From contig JAHGAU010000006.1 in NCBI GenBank assembly GCA_019925105.1, positions 868,001 to 932,000 on the forward strand: a DNA stretch of 64,000 nt, read 5' to 3'. Numbering within the stretch: the first letter of the stretch is position 1; each line of letters begins with the position of its first letter. Below, in pieces: positions 13,534 through 25,615 of this stretch. The translations under genes were made by a program, and so were the position numbers. This DNA comes from Niebla homalea (Eukaryota; Ascomycota; Lecanoromycetes; Lecanorales; Ramalinaceae). The notes under the pieces are model-generated. The model ran no database searches and was not told the DNA's origin. It saw only the letters and a list, made by a program, of their open reading frames with translations.

Positions 13534-14678
13534 AGGATAAATACTCCCCCAACCGCTACGGTACGGGACGGCATTTAATTATGGTCTTCCTATACCGGCC
13601 GGTACGGTATAGAGGTCTATCCTGTTCCCGTACCGTACCTATCCCGGCGGTATGGGACCGGGAAATGCCAAGATACCGGTGGCGGATTAAATAAGGGGCT
13701 GAAAGGGTGAAAAGGGGCTGAAAGAGTGAAAAGGGGCTAAAAGGGTGAAAAGGGGTGCAGGTAAGGGTGCAGGTGGTGGTGCAGGTGAGGGTGGTAATAA
13801 GGTGTAGGTAAGGGTGGTAAGGGTGATAAGGGTGGTGAGGGTGGTGAGGGTGGTGAGGGTGGTAAGGGTGGTGAGGGTGGTGAGGGTGATGAGGGTGGTG
13901 AGGGTGGTGCGGGTGATGAGGGCGGTGAGGGTGATGAGGGTGGTGAGGGTGGTGAGGGTGATGAGGGTGGTGAGGGTGGTGAGGGTGGTGAGGGTGGTGA
14001 GGGTGGTGAGGGTGGTGAGGGTGGTGAGGGTGGTGAGGGTGGTGAGGGTGGTGAGGGGTGGTGAGGGTGCAGGTGGTGGTGCAGGTGAGGGTGGTAATAA
14101 GGTGTAGGTAAGGGTGGTAAGGGTGATAAGGGTGATAAGGGTGGTGAGGGTGGTGAGGGTGGTGAGGGTGATAAGGGTGGTAAGGGTGGTAAGGGTAGTG
14201 AGGGCTAAAAGGGGTAAAGTGAGGGTGGATGAGCACAAAGATTGACATAAATAATTTTTTGGTGGTTTATTGATAACCGGACTAACTATATTCCGGTTAT
14301 CGATAAACCACCTAAAAACTTTCTTTATGAATTTTTGTATCAATCTTTATGCTCATCCACCCTCACTTTACCCTTTTAGCCCTCACTACCCTTACCACCC
14401 TCACCACCCTTACCTATACCTTATTACCACCCTCACCTGCACCACCACCTGCACCCTTACCTGCACCCCTTTTCACCCTTTTAGCCCCTTTTCACCCTTT
14501 CAGCCCCTTATCTAATCCGCCACCGGTATCTTGGCATTTCCCGGTCCCATACCGTCCCATACCGTTTGCCACCGGTACGGGATAAGGATACCCTTTCCCT
14601 ATCCCGTACCGGTCCCGTACCGGTCCCGTAACTATCCCGCGGGATCAATCCCGTACCGGTTGGGGGAGTAAGGATAAA
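13534..14678. mobile_element. Foldback (long terminal inverted repeat) element with 8-bp target duplication
   Basis: The element spans 13542-14670 (1129 bp). Its ends are mirror images, TACTCCCCCAACCG on the left and CGGTTGGGGGAGTA on the right, flanked by the duplication AGGATAAA at 13534-13541 and 14671-14678. The two arms (about 13542-14262 and 14310-14670) stay complementary almost to the centre, where a shorter hairpin sits (ggtggtttattgataaccgg against ccggttatcgataaaccacc, 14260-14311). Each arm holds a GC-rich terminal block (CCGGTACGGGA-like words) and an inner G-rich minisatellite. The left arm is longer because its minisatellite is expanded. There is no transposase frame, so it is non-autonomous. 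An 8-bp duplication fits hAT-type transposases, and foldbacks of Mutator type (9 bp) are the alternative. It is inserted between the protease and RT of G3. Confidence 0.85.
13695..14240 (+). repeat. GGGTGGTGA-type minisatellite in the left foldback arm
   Basis: Dozens of 9-bp units of the form GAGGGTGGT, with GAT and AAG variants, run through the arm. A larger unit of about 300 bp is itself duplicated: the block with GCAGGTGGTGGTGCAGGT and GGTAATAAGGTGTAGG occurs at about 13767 and again at about 14066. The complementary C-rich array lies in the right arm (about 14363-14500). Open frames across this array (Val-Arg, His-Pro and Thr-Leu repeats) are repeat artefacts. The G-runs could form quadruplexes. 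Confidence 0.9.
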
Positions 14679-17566
14679 CCGTTTAATTTACTTAAGTACC
14701 GTGATATATTATTCAAGTCTTTAAATTAAGCTATTACTTCATTTATAAATATTATAAATAACGATTTAAATTTTATAATAATTTAAAATAAAATAATATA
14801 GCCCTTTATTTTACTTAAATATATAAGGCTTAGAATACTATATAATAAGGAAGTGGACGGTTACTTTATTACGTTATTAAAGAATGAATTACTCGCTTTA
14901 AAAAAATAGAAAAATACTTAAAAGCGGATAATAATAAAAGGATTATTAACGGCTACTATTATATTACGTATTTTTACGGTTAACGTAATAAAAGCTTATT
15001 ATGCTATCCCGATAATAAAGGACGCTGTCTTAACTATTTTAATAATAATAAACGTTATCCCGGTACTCGAAACTTGCCTTAATAATAAAATTATAGTATA
15101 TAAAGAAAAATTAATAATATTAATTCTCGTTAATATAATTAACGATTTTAAGTTATTATACGAAGACCGCGGATAATAAGTCCGGATAAAGGAAAATAAA
15201 TATATGGATATATTATTTATAAATAATTAAGAATAAATCTATAAATTAAAATAAGCTTACATATATGTTTTTAAGCGTCGTAATCGTTAAATAATTAATT
15301 AAACGTTTAATAAGCTTTATACTTAAAAACAATTAAAATAAACGTTAAAAGCGATACTTTTTAACTTCTTTTATCTTATCGTATAAAAGGATATAAAGGA
15401 TAATTTTAAAAAACGTTTAATAATTAATATCCGTATATTAAATAAAATTATTATATTAAACGTATATTTAATACCTTTTAAACGGACATCCGTATAGAGG
15501 TATTAAGATACTATTCTATTATATTAATAAATTATTATTCCTTTTTCTATTAATTCCTAATCCGTAAAAGTTATCGTTACCGTCTTATTATTATTAATTA
15601 TCGGGGGTAAGAAATATTTAAATACGTACTTATAGGTTTCCGTAATTTACTTTTATATATATAAAGGACGATTAATTATATATTATAGAAGTACCGTTTT
15701 TACGCCCGTATGTATATCGATAATATTATTATTGACTTTAAAACGCTTAAATTATATGTAAAATATTTACGTATTATATTTAAAGAACTTTTTACTTATA
15801 ATATTTATTTATCCTTAAAAAAGTTATTTTTAAGCTATCCGTCTATTTAATTATTTAAATAATAAGTAAATATACTTAATCTAAAATTAAATACGGATAA
15901 ATTAAGGGTTATTATATAATTATTTTTTCCCCGTATATTACGCTATTTAAAGTATTACTTAAACTTAACGGGTTATTTAAAGTAATACGTCCCTTATTAT
16001 TTTAAAGTTATAAAGCCTTTATAAAAACGTAAAACTTATTTAGATTAAGTATTAAAAGAACGGCGTATTATAAATAATATATATAAAAAAGAAATTAATA
16101 GAATACGTATCCTTAAACTTACAATAGTAAAAATAACGTTATATTATATATTATAAAAGCTATTTATTCAGTTATTAATTTTAATATATTTTAATCCTTT
16201 AAGAATACTTTATATAGATATAAATACGTTATAAAAAGTTAATTTTAGAATATATATATATTACGTTAAAGACGTTAAAGTAAATCGTTTATTATTAAAG
16301 TAGAATATAATATCATAAATAAATAATATTAATTTAATATTAAAGTATTTTTAAGTTATTAAGTATTTTATTTAAAAGTTTATTTAATTAATCCTATTTT
16401 TATTAAAGTAGCTTATAAACGCCGAAATACGGTATTAATTAATAAAGTTAAAAATCGTTATCTTTATTTAAATAATAAAAAAGCTTAAATACTTTATTAA
16501 AGTATTAAAGATATTAATTATAGTTTATATAAATTATTAAGCGATTATTAATATAATTAAATAAAATAACCTAAATACCTTATTTATCGTCCGGTTAAAC
16601 TTATAATATATATAATCGTTAAAATATTTATCCTGTTTCCGTATCGTTATTTAATATAAACCGGGTAAGTTTAATATTATTTTTAACGTTTTATTACGCT
16701 TATTAACGGTTATTAAAATATATAAATATTTATTAAAGCGTTTAAGGTACTTTAAATTAAACGATATTTAAGTATATTCCGTTATAATAATAAAGTTATT
16801 TTATAATTTTCAGGATAAAGTCCGCGATATATATAAAGATAGTTAATAAAATATATACTTATTAAAGATATTATAGAATAATAAGCGCCTTATAAACGAT
16901 AATAATAAAATATATTTACTATTTTTATTATAATATTATTTAATTTATTTTAATAATTAAAAAATTAAATACCGCTTAATTATTTTAAATATTATTTAAT
17001 AAGAAATCTTTAAAATTACGTATAATTAATACGGATACTTTAATTATACACGTACGTATAAGCGGATTATATAAAGTTTCTATATATTTTATTTATTAAA
17101 GTAACTTAAAAAATACTTTACGTATTATTTTATATATTAATTTAATTATATATTAAAATACGTTCCGTTTAAATTATTATAATTTATCCGTTTTTTATAT
17201 ATCCGTTTTATACTTTAATTATCGATTTTATTCTTATATTACCGGAATCTATTCCGGATAAATTTAAGTATATATTTATAATAATTAATAAATTCTTACA
17301 AATAATTATTTTTATCCCGGGTAAATTAATATAAAACGGTTTATAATAAGCTATAATTATATTAAATTAATTATATTTAATATTATAAGGTATTCCGTAA
17401 GTAATTATCTTTAATTATAACGTTAAATTTATAAATGATTTATAATTAATAATATTGGATAAACTTAAAATTAAGTTAATTTCTATTATAACTTAATACC
17501 CCTCCGTTAACGGATAGTTTAAGCGGATAAATTAAACGGTTAAGATAATATTATGTTATTATTTTA
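14679..17566 (+). pseudogene. Gypsy relic G3: reverse transcriptase, RNase H and start of integrase
   Basis: The RT active site YIDDI is seen as YIDNII at 15713-15730. It is followed by 'LNTDKLRVI' and 'RYLKYYLNLTGYLKQYVPYY' (family pattern LEYYLGLTGWLRQYIPYY) around 15880-15990. An RNase H-like 'LYIDINTL' lies near 16210. Integrase core signs appear at 17205-17530: 'LIIDFILILPESIPDKFKYI' and 'YPSVNG' followed by a stop and 'FKRIN' (family HPQTDGQSERTNQ). Stops stand mostly where Gln or Trp is expected. The chain runs in order PR, RT, RNase H, IN with the foldback and a SINE-B as later insertions. It is the same lineage as G5 and clearly different from G1/G2. Confidence 0.8.
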
Positions 17567-18315
17567 ATTGATTGATTGATTAATTTATTTATACACGAGT
17601 CTAGCTATTTTAAGCTAATTTCGGCGTTCTATAATATTAATGGCTAGGTTACGGTTATTTTAATATTTATACTTATTTTAAACTCATTACTTCAATTTAA
17701 AAAGGAAAAGGAAACTATAATTAATTAATTTAATCCTAGTTTACCTTAAACGTTAATTTAATTTAAATAAAAACCTTTCTTTTATAATTACTTACTTTAA
17801 TATTATAATTAAGTCTTTATATTAATCTAATTAAGATTAATAATTATTTTAAATCCTTAATTTATTATTTTTATTAAGAATTTTTTACTTTTTAATATTA
17901 TAATCTATAATAAGGATTTAATAATAATATTAAGCTTAATTAAGGGAAAATAACCTTAATTATATAACTTTATTTCTTTTAATACCGGAACTTTATTTTA
18001 AGTATTTTATTATATAGCTTTTCGGATTAACCTTATTTAATCTTAATTTTAATTTTTTAACGTTAAATCTTTATAACGCCTTTTTATTGGCTTTACGTAG
18101 TAATTAAGTTTATTTAAGGTTAATTATAAATACCGGTAAATTATTAAATATTTATTATTATTTTATCTATATTAATTACGTAACTTACCGTATAAGGTTT
18201 AAGGGCTCTTAATGAAATCGTCCCTTACCCTTAAAATGTTCGACCATTCTATAGTTTATCTTCTGCACGCAAAAATGCCATTTCGCCGCGCTCGCCCCAG
18301 CGTGTTATTATTTTA
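17554..18315 (-). mobile_element. SINE-B copy 2 with 13-bp target duplication
   Basis: The element spans 17567-18302, with the (ATCA)n tail at the left (read as attgattgattgat) and the tRNA-like head at the right (GGGGCGAGCGCGGCG on the minus strand). It is flanked by TGTTATTATTTTA at 17554-17566 and 18303-18315. The head keeps an A-box-like GGCGAAATGGCA and a B-box word GGTCGAACATTTT on the minus strand. It interrupts the integrase of G3 directly after the YPSVNG region, and the integrase frame resumes after the right duplication. Confidence 0.85.
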
Positions 18316-18860
18316 CTTATTTAAATAATTATTATATATAGTTAACGGTATTAATGCGCTTATTAACTACCTTAAGTAATAATACTAGCCGTAAAACGGG
18401 TTTTATATTAACGTAAATGCTTTTTAATTAACGGGTTAAGAAAAAACTCAACTTTATAAAAGTCCAGGATAATTATAATTTATTCGTTAATATAAATAAT
18501 TTTATCCTAGAATAAGACGTTATAAAAATATATTTTACGGTCCCTATTATTAACGCTATTAAATATCGTTTTACTTATATTAATATAAAAAACGTAATTA
18601 CTTTTATAATTCTAATAGTAAAAGCATAATACGACTTATAATACCGCGAATAATTTTATAACGTTAACGATTAAGTAAGTTTACATTTATATTACGGATA
18701 TATTATCCTTAACCTTAAGGATAGAAATTATAAGATTAAATAATAATTCATTAATCCGTTTAAAATAATACAAAAAAAATAAAAAATAAATCGTTTATTT
18801 TACCGTATAGAATTATTACCCTCTATAGGTTATATATTATTAATAATTTTAATTATATAC
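18316..18860 (+). pseudogene. Gypsy relic G3: integrase C-terminal part
   Basis: It continues the frame cut by SINE-B copy 2. Readable stretches include 'AIKYRFTYINIKNVI' then 'YDLQYREQFYNVND', 'VSLHLYYGYII', and 'FIGPFKII' followed by 'RIELLPSIGYI'. In the family these correspond to the conserved tail AxYDxRHxxxxFxVGDxVxLRLHxGY...GPFxIxxRxxxxAYRLELPxxWRIHPV. The match continues over more than 100 residues with stops at Gln and Trp positions, so assignment is good although the protein is dead. Confidence 0.75.
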
Positions 18861-21471
18861 TTTAAATTAATTTATATATTGAAATATAATTTATATAGTT
18901 ATATTAATTAAATAAACGCCTTTATATTAACGTTAAATAAATAAATAAATCGTAATCCTAAATAATTACTCCAACGCCGTATATAAAAACGCCCGAATAA
19001 TAATATTACTATTTAATACCTTATCCGTTATAAAGGACTTAATATAGAGTATAATAAATAAATTATAAATAAATTATTATTTTACGAGATAATATAAGTT
19101 TTTAATACGTTAAATTAATAATAAATAATAATTATTTACGTTTAACCATTATTAATATCCTTAATATATCCGCCCTTAACGTATCCGTTATTATTATAGT
19201 ATCTTTAATACGTCCGTCCTTAACGTATTTATATTTATAGTAATATAGTACCCTATATAGTATAATACTTTAATATTATTTTATTAAGATTTAAAATAGA
19301 ACTTCTTTACTCTTAAGATAAGAATATTTTTATTCCGCGGTAAATTATTAGAGTATTAATATATATATAGTATAATTAAAGCTTTATCCTTTACCCTTAA
19401 TAAGGATAGGATACTATCATTTATATAGGATAGACTTATTTCATATATAGCATGTTCTTCACTGAAGAAAGTTACTTAATTAACTTACTTTACTCTTACA
19501 ATTACTGTGACCCCCACAGGAAGTATACCTTTTCCGGGATATATATATTTTTATTAATTAATTAAAGGATATTATTTAAATAATAAATATATAATTATTA
19601 CGGAATAGCCTATAATTATACTTAAGAAATATTACTTTAAAGTAATATATTATAAAGTTATTGAATATTAAAAAATAACCTATTCAATATCATAACGGTT
19701 TAAGTAAATAAACTTCTTAAATTATCTTTAAATTTAAGTTACCTTAATAAGTCTGTTTAAATATTCTGGTTACCGAAAAATATATTATAAATAATATTTT
19801 TTAAAACCGGGAACCTTATGAATATACGTAGATTATTTTACGGGTTATATATACGTTAAATTTTAATAATATTTAAAATTAATATACGTTTATTTATAAC
19901 GGGTTAAGTTTAGATTTTTAACGGAATTTATAATTAATAAATATAACTATTATTATTAATAATTATTTTAAGCTTATAAATAAATTTAAATATAATTAAT
20001 AAATTTATATTATTAAGTACTATATAACTCTATAAATATATCCGTAAAATAATAGAACGGATACGTTATTTTAAAATAACCGGAATTTTATAAAAAATTT
20101 AAAGGCCGGTCCTTTTTTTGAATTACTAATATTATTTTCTTAAACGTATAAATAAAATAAAGCTTATAATATATAACCTTAAAAAAGGATAATAATTATT
20201 ATTTTAAACGTTATAAAAAAAGACATTAATTATAAACCAAGGAAAATTGAAGCCCTTCAAAAAAGGGTTTAATTTTAAATATTAAACCCGTTATATAAAA
20301 TAAAGGGTTAATTAAGTTTTTATATTTAAGGATAAAGAAAAAAAGAATATATTATTTAATAAGAAGGAATTGAAAGGATCTTAAGATAATAAATCTTTAT
20401 CACGGAAAAGGTATATTTTATATATTAAATCTTTATACGTTAAAAGTATATTAAATATAGATTAAAGTATTTATCGTGAAATAAACTTTTTATTTATTTT
20501 AAATATAATTATTAAGAATTAAAAAGAATAAACTTAAATATTTTTAAGGCTTTTCAGTTAAATTAATAAATTTAATCCGTTAATAATTAATATATATAAG
20601 ATTAATAAATTAATAGTATAATACTTATAATTATTAACTTTACTATAATAAAAAATACGTATTTTATAAGTTTTACCTTTAGGATATATTAGTATATTAT
20701 AGGTAAAGTCTAATTTACCTTTAATTTATCCGTAATAAACTTCTAGATAAATAGCGGGTATTTTATTATGATTATTAATCGCAATATTACATTTTCTTAA
20801 ATTTTAAATTTAAATTCTAAAATTTTAAAATTGCTTATTATAATATTTAATTCATTCTTCTTGAAAGAAAAGAATACGATATTTACCTTAGAAAACTCTT
20901 AATTAAAATTTAATTAATATATAATTTATTTATTGATATTTTAATTATTTTTAATATTATAACTTTTAATAAAATAATAATTGATTTTAATAATTAGAAA
21001 TATGTTATCGGTACTTATAAAAAAATAAGTATTAAAATAATTACTTTTATAAAGGAAATAGCGTAATAACGACGTATAATTTGTATAAAGTAATAAACTT
21101 AAGTCTTAATTTATAATATAATATAAATATTAATTATATGTTAAAAAAAAGACTTTAAAAAAACTATTAAAATCCTGGGATTTTATCTTCAAATCGTAAT
21201 TAATATTATTTATAATCTTGGATTCCGAGGTAACATATTTACGTATATTATCAACTTAAAAATATCGGTCGTTTAAATTAAAAATAATATTAATTAAAAA
21301 GTTAACTTATTATATAAAATAAAACTTAAAATCTTATATGATTTACCCTTACAACCTCATTACTTAATAGTCTTAAGTTTATTAATATTATTCGTTACTT
21401 ATAAATAAAGAACTTAAATATTAAAGTTATAAATTTATAAAAAGATTTTAATAATAATATTAATCTTCGTA
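18861..21471 (+). other. Degenerate AT-rich sequence: end of G3 and probable gag/PR part of G5
   Basis: No conserved domain is confidently recognised. A small patch of normal composition, gtgacccccacaggaag with cttttccgggatat, stands at about 19500-19545 and may mark the 3' LTR or junction of G3. From about 19.6 kb the sequence is plus-strand coding-like debris that leads into the RT of G5, so gag and protease of G5 are the likely content. Stops occur every 10-20 codons in all frames. Confidence 0.35.
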
Positions 21472-21650
21472 TTTATTGTTAGGATCTCAGCATAGCTGAT
21501 CCTTGGCACCCTTGGCACGGAGCGGGCTTACCTTGTTCCGCTTGCTTGGCGCGCACCTTCATATATGCAATACCCACATAGGTAGTTCTACTCAACAATC
21601 ATACATATTACATACATTTTTACCCTTTATACTGAGCGCGCCACATTTAT
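21472..21650. repeat. Solo LTR with exact 5-bp target duplication
   Basis: 169 bp from TGTTAGGATCTCAGC to GCGCGCCACA (21477-21645), flanked by TTTAT on both sides (21472-21476, 21646-21650). It is related to the LTRs at 24102 and 25458 at both ends (tgttaggrnctcagca; acattttaccctttata, actgagc and cgccaca) but has a different middle with CCTTGGCACGGAGCGGG. That middle is shared, inverted, with the solo LTR at 23133. It is GC-rich compared with the G5 sequence into which it inserted. Confidence 0.85.
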
Positions 21651-23127
21651 TAAAATAATCTTTATAATTTTTAATTATTTAAAGATTTATTTGAACCGGT
21701 TATTATAAATTAATAATTATAAGAAATAGGTTCTAATTAATAGTATTAAAACTTAAATATATAACGGAAATATATAAGTTTACTTAAGTAATATTATTGA
21801 AGAATTCGGTAATATTTTTAAAATAATGATATCACAATTAATATTCCAGAAAATTAATATTAATTTATATAATTTACGGAATTATTATATTTTACTTTTA
21901 TTATATAACGTAATAACTTAAACGGATATAAGGGCAATATTATAATTAATATTTAATTACTTGATAAAATTGCGATTTCCGATTTATACCCGTTATTATT
22001 ATAATGAAAAATATTTTTTTAATTATAAATTATAAATATATTACCGTAATTAATACTTAGAGTTATTTTTATTATTTTCATATACGTAAATCCGATTAAT
22101 ATAAACTTTATATTATTTTTTAAAAAAAATTAAAAGCAATCTTTAATTATATTAATAAGTTTTAAAGGTAATCCTTTGTATATATAAAGGTAAATAAATA
22201 ATAAATTACGTTTAACATAAGATTTTACGTAATTATTTATAAATAATATAACTATTTTAATTATTTATTAAAGGAATATATTATTTATTTACGTTAAGTC
22301 TTTTGAATTCTTAAAGATAAACGTATAAACTTTTCATTAATAAAATTATTTATTAATTACTTTACGATTAAAATTTTTAATTAATAATTTTTTTAAAAAA
22401 AAATGTTTACGCTTAATAAGAAAATTAAGGTTATTTAAAACGTTAAATTTTTTTAATTTATTAAGAAACCTTAAAGTTTTCCTTAATTTTATAAATTAAT
22501 TATATACCGGAATAAAGAATTGTACTTAAATAGATTATCCCGTTTTAAGTATATAAAATCTTTTTTATCATAAATTTAAGAAAAATAAACCCAGAATATA
22601 CCGGTTTACGTTATGAATAAAAGATATTTTAAATTAAATTAATATTTATTTAAGAAAAAAATTATACTTTTAAGGATATAAAAAATACGTTTTTAGAATT
22701 ATCGTTTTTTATATATTATAATCTTAATTAACTACTATTTATTAATATCGATATATTAAAAGAATTAAGTATTACGGCTAATATATTATGTTAAGGATAA
22801 CCCGTTATTTTATAATATTACGAAAATTAATAACTTATTAAAAATTACGTATAATAAGGTATAGTTAATGATATTCCTTAATAAAAGCTTATATTATATG
22901 TAAAAAAAAATTTAATTTATAAAGTTAAAAATTACGGGTATAATTTAAATCGTACGTAAAATGAAATATTTAATTAAAATAAATTATTATAAATTTAATT
23001 ATATAATCTTTGTGGATTATAGCGTAATTATTAATATTTTTAAATAAATACGTTTAAAAACTTATAAACTTAATTTCTATTTAATTTACGTATTATAATA
23101 TTTATTAATATTTAATATTTTATTACG
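21651..23127 (+). pseudogene. Gypsy relic G5: reverse transcriptase and RNase H
   Basis: Reading on the plus strand, 'LDKIAISDLYPL' (family LDKIxxSDLYPLP) lies at about 21961-21994. The catalytic box is FINNI at 22236-22250 where YIDDI is expected. 'RLLRFPKTL'-like sequence follows near 22420, and an RNase H stretch 'KLKITGIIQIVRKMKYLI' then 'NYIIFVDYSVIINIFKQ' ends close to 23090. The RNase H continues across the solo LTR at 23133-23470 into 'SLINIIPDIL' (family NxIPDALSRL). Asp to Asn changes and stops at Gln codons are RIP-type. It is the same lineage as G3. Confidence 0.8.
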
Positions 23128-23475
23128 TTATATGTCGCGGTGTGAGGGCTGCGATGCTGATAGCCAAGAGCTGAGTCAGCGCGCTAGGCCTAATAGGGCC
23201 TAGCGTATGCCCTCCGCACACTTACATACATGCTGTACCATAGATTTCTCTACATAGTTGAAATTCAGTCATATTCACCCTTACCCCTACTGAGTCCCTG
23301 TATCACGGACATGCATAAAGCATATGAAGTGAGTGGGTGTAATATGTATGATGAGTAGCTATCTAGCTATGAAGGTGGGAAATATGATTGTGCGTGCCAA
23401 GCACCGGAACAAGGTAAGCCCGCTCCGTGCCAAGGGATCCTCCCAAGGTCCATACCGTAACACCCTGACATTATA
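23128..23475 (-). repeat. 338-bp solo LTR with exact 5-bp target duplication
   Basis: From TGTCGCGGTGTGAGGG to ACACCCTGACA (23133-23470), flanked by TTATA at 23128-23132 and 23471-23475. It is hardly RIP-mutated. It contains a near-palindrome CGCTAGGCCT...GGCCTAGCG (about 23180-23205). Part of it (GGAACAAGGTAAGCCCGC, about 23405-23440) is the reverse complement of the middle of the solo LTR at 21477. No internal retroelement sequence remains, so it arose by LTR-LTR recombination. It interrupts the RNase H of G5. Confidence 0.85.
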
Positions 23476-24096
23476 AGTTAAGTTTAATAAATATTATTCC
23501 CGATATACTTTTACGATTAATTAATAATATATAAACTTTATTTATAAAAATTAGAATTCTTAATAATATATTAATTGTTTTCTATTATATTTATATTTTA
23601 AATAAATGAAAATAGTAAAGTAAAAAAGAATATATAAAAAATAAAGAATAAATAAAATTATAAAAAGTCTTAATAAATAAAAAAAAGTTAAATTTATAAA
23701 ATATAAAAATTAAATTAAATTTTATATTAGAAAATAACCTTATGTATAACTGAAAATACGTTAATTATTTATTACGATTATATATACTTAATAAACTTAA
23801 TATATTTACTTAAGTTAAATAAATAATTACGGAAATATATTATATATTATTTTAAGTATAACTTAAATTAAATTAAGAAATATATACTTTATAAATTACT
23901 TTAATTAATTTTAAATTTATGAATTATTTTTTATATAATTTATATAAACTTTGTTATCGTTTTATTACATTAATATAATTACGATATAATTTTTATTATT
24001 ATCGATAAGTTCTTTAAACGGGTACTTTTATTTTCCGGTAATATCAAATTTAAGGTTAATAATTAAATAAAATTATTATTAATAAAATTAATAAGA
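23476..24096 (+). pseudogene. Gypsy relic G5: end of RNase H and start of integrase, degraded
   Basis: It starts with the NIIPDIL stretch that closes the RT-RNase H region in this lineage. The remainder reads as Lys/Asn/Ile-rich debris with stops and should correspond to the linker and the N-terminal part of integrase. I see no intact zinc-binding motif. Confidence 0.5.
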
Positions 24097-24101
24097 TAAA
24101 T

Positions 24102-24254
24102 TGTTAGGGACTCAGCAGAGCTGATCCTTACCGCGGAACCGGGTTCCGCATTGCTTGGCACCCGCACTATACATAGCTTACCACCACCACACTTAGATAG
24201 ATGAACAATCATATATATCATATACATTTTACCCTTTATATTAAGCACGCCACA
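24102..24254 (+). repeat. 5' LTR of the miniature element
   Basis: 153 bp, TGTTAGGGACTCAGCAG to AAGCACGCCACA. It includes CGCGGAACCGGGTTCCGC, an almost perfect palindrome. The small open frame at 24063-24266 on the minus strand merely crosses this LTR. Confidence 0.9.
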
Positions 24255-25457
24255 ATTTGGTAACAATAATATAAGATCGTAGCAGTCATTATCGCGATAT
24301 AGACGTATAGCCGTTATTACGAAGATTACCTAGATTCAGACAACGCAGAAGACGTAATAAGCCCAGTGAACTTAATGAGAGTCTCTTTACCAATAACTTT
24401 AAATTACCGGTTATTATTACCTGTATCGATCCAATAGATAAATAATTAACCCGGCGAATAAAGCCGAGCTTAAAGTTATCCCTTTTAGTAGGTTAAATAA
24501 CGACATTATAATACTTACGTTTACCGACGAATAATTTAAGCGACTTTTCCAACGGCTTATACTTAAATCTGTATTAGCAGTTAAGAAAACCCTATAAGTT
24601 TAATTTATATTTTATAAATATAACGTCTTCTCCTTTATCCGCTTACTTAGCAACGATATCGATCTATAATATATTAACTAATACCTTTAAGATAAAGCTT
24701 AAGAATAATATAAGTCACTTAATAAAACAATAAAAGCTGGTATTAACATTAATATACGGCTTTAGATAAAAAAGCTTAAGAAGAAACTCTTATATATAGT
24801 AGGTAAAGCCGCTGTAATACTTTAGTATAATATACCGCAAGATACCAACACGTCCCTATTACCCTTACCGTAAAGTCCTTAGCAAATTTAATTATAGACG
24901 GTTCAGCAATAAGTATTTAAGCTACGGCGTGCACCTATAATACTAAGATTCAAGGAAAAGGTGGACTATAAATATACCGGACCATACGTTATACGTTATC
25001 TTAAAAAGCTTATTAATACTGTTATTACGATGTTACTACCCTTAGTAAGCCTGCTATAGCTTTAGTACCAGGCCTTTTATTCTCACAATACTTACTTCTG
25101 GAGCAACTTACGGTTACCCGGCCTCACCCCTGCTCTCACCATTACTCTTATTACCCGGCCTACGGGCTACAGACTTGACTTCGGGAATACCTTGGAGATC
25201 ACGGATTTAAGCGATTCAGCTTAATCGCAATACTTAAATCCACGACTATTTCCCGGGTGCGATTACGATAATTGCCCGGGTCGATTTTTTCACTTTCACC
25301 TTTTACCGTGCGGTTCTTAGTAATAACCCCTTTATATTATTACCCCTGCGCATACTCGGCGCTAACATAGGCCCATATAAGGCTCCGGAACCCTTGGTAT
25401 CTATACTTTTTATTGTTGTTGTTTATAGGGTATAAGCCTTTTTTATAAGTGGCAAAT

Positions 25458-25610
25458 TATTAGGGACTTAGCAGAGCTAATCCTTACCGCGGAACCGGGT
25501 TCCGCATTGCTTAATACCCGCACTGTATATAGCTCACCACCACCACACTCAGATAGATCAACAATCATACATATCACATACATTTTACCCTTTATACTGA
25601 GCACGCCACA
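25458..25610 (+). repeat. 3' LTR of the miniature element
   Basis: 153 bp. It matches the 5' LTR except for scattered transitions and one G/C difference, and starts TA where the 5' copy has TG. It is followed by the target duplication TAAAT. Confidence 0.9.
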
Positions 25611-25615
25611 TAAAT

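Larger units (their letters stand above)
24097..25615 (+). mobile_element. Complete miniature LTR retroelement (1.5 kb) with two 153-bp LTRs
   Basis: LTR1 24102-24254 and LTR2 25458-25610 are direct repeats of identical length. Apart from one G/C difference they differ by transitions. The outer flanks are TAAAT (24097-24101) and TAAAT (25611-25615), so both LTRs belong to one insertion. The internal part is 1203 bp and has no RT, integrase or protease. One plus-strand frame (about 24450-25040) reads as a helical, charged sequence around 'KVIPFSRLNNDIIILTFTDE' with stops at likely Gln codons. It could be a gag remnant, but I do not recognise it. Internal composition is less AT-rich than in the surrounding G5. 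It is non-autonomous, so proteins would come from a related full element. Confidence 0.85.

Noticed and set aside
13800..14060. G-rich array as telomeric repeat
   Set aside because: Units are 9 bp (GGGTGGTGA type), not TTAGGG, and the array sits in both arms of an inverted repeat with target duplications.
13556..14585. Open frames of 78-230 codons on both strands with His-Pro, Thr-Leu or Val-Arg repeats
   Set aside because: They are translations of the 9-bp minisatellite, whose length is a multiple of three and which lacks stops in several frames. No start context, no domain, and frames overlap on both strands.
24063..24266. 67-codon minus-strand frame
   Set aside because: It crosses the LTR1 border of the miniature element and has no counterpart in LTR2.
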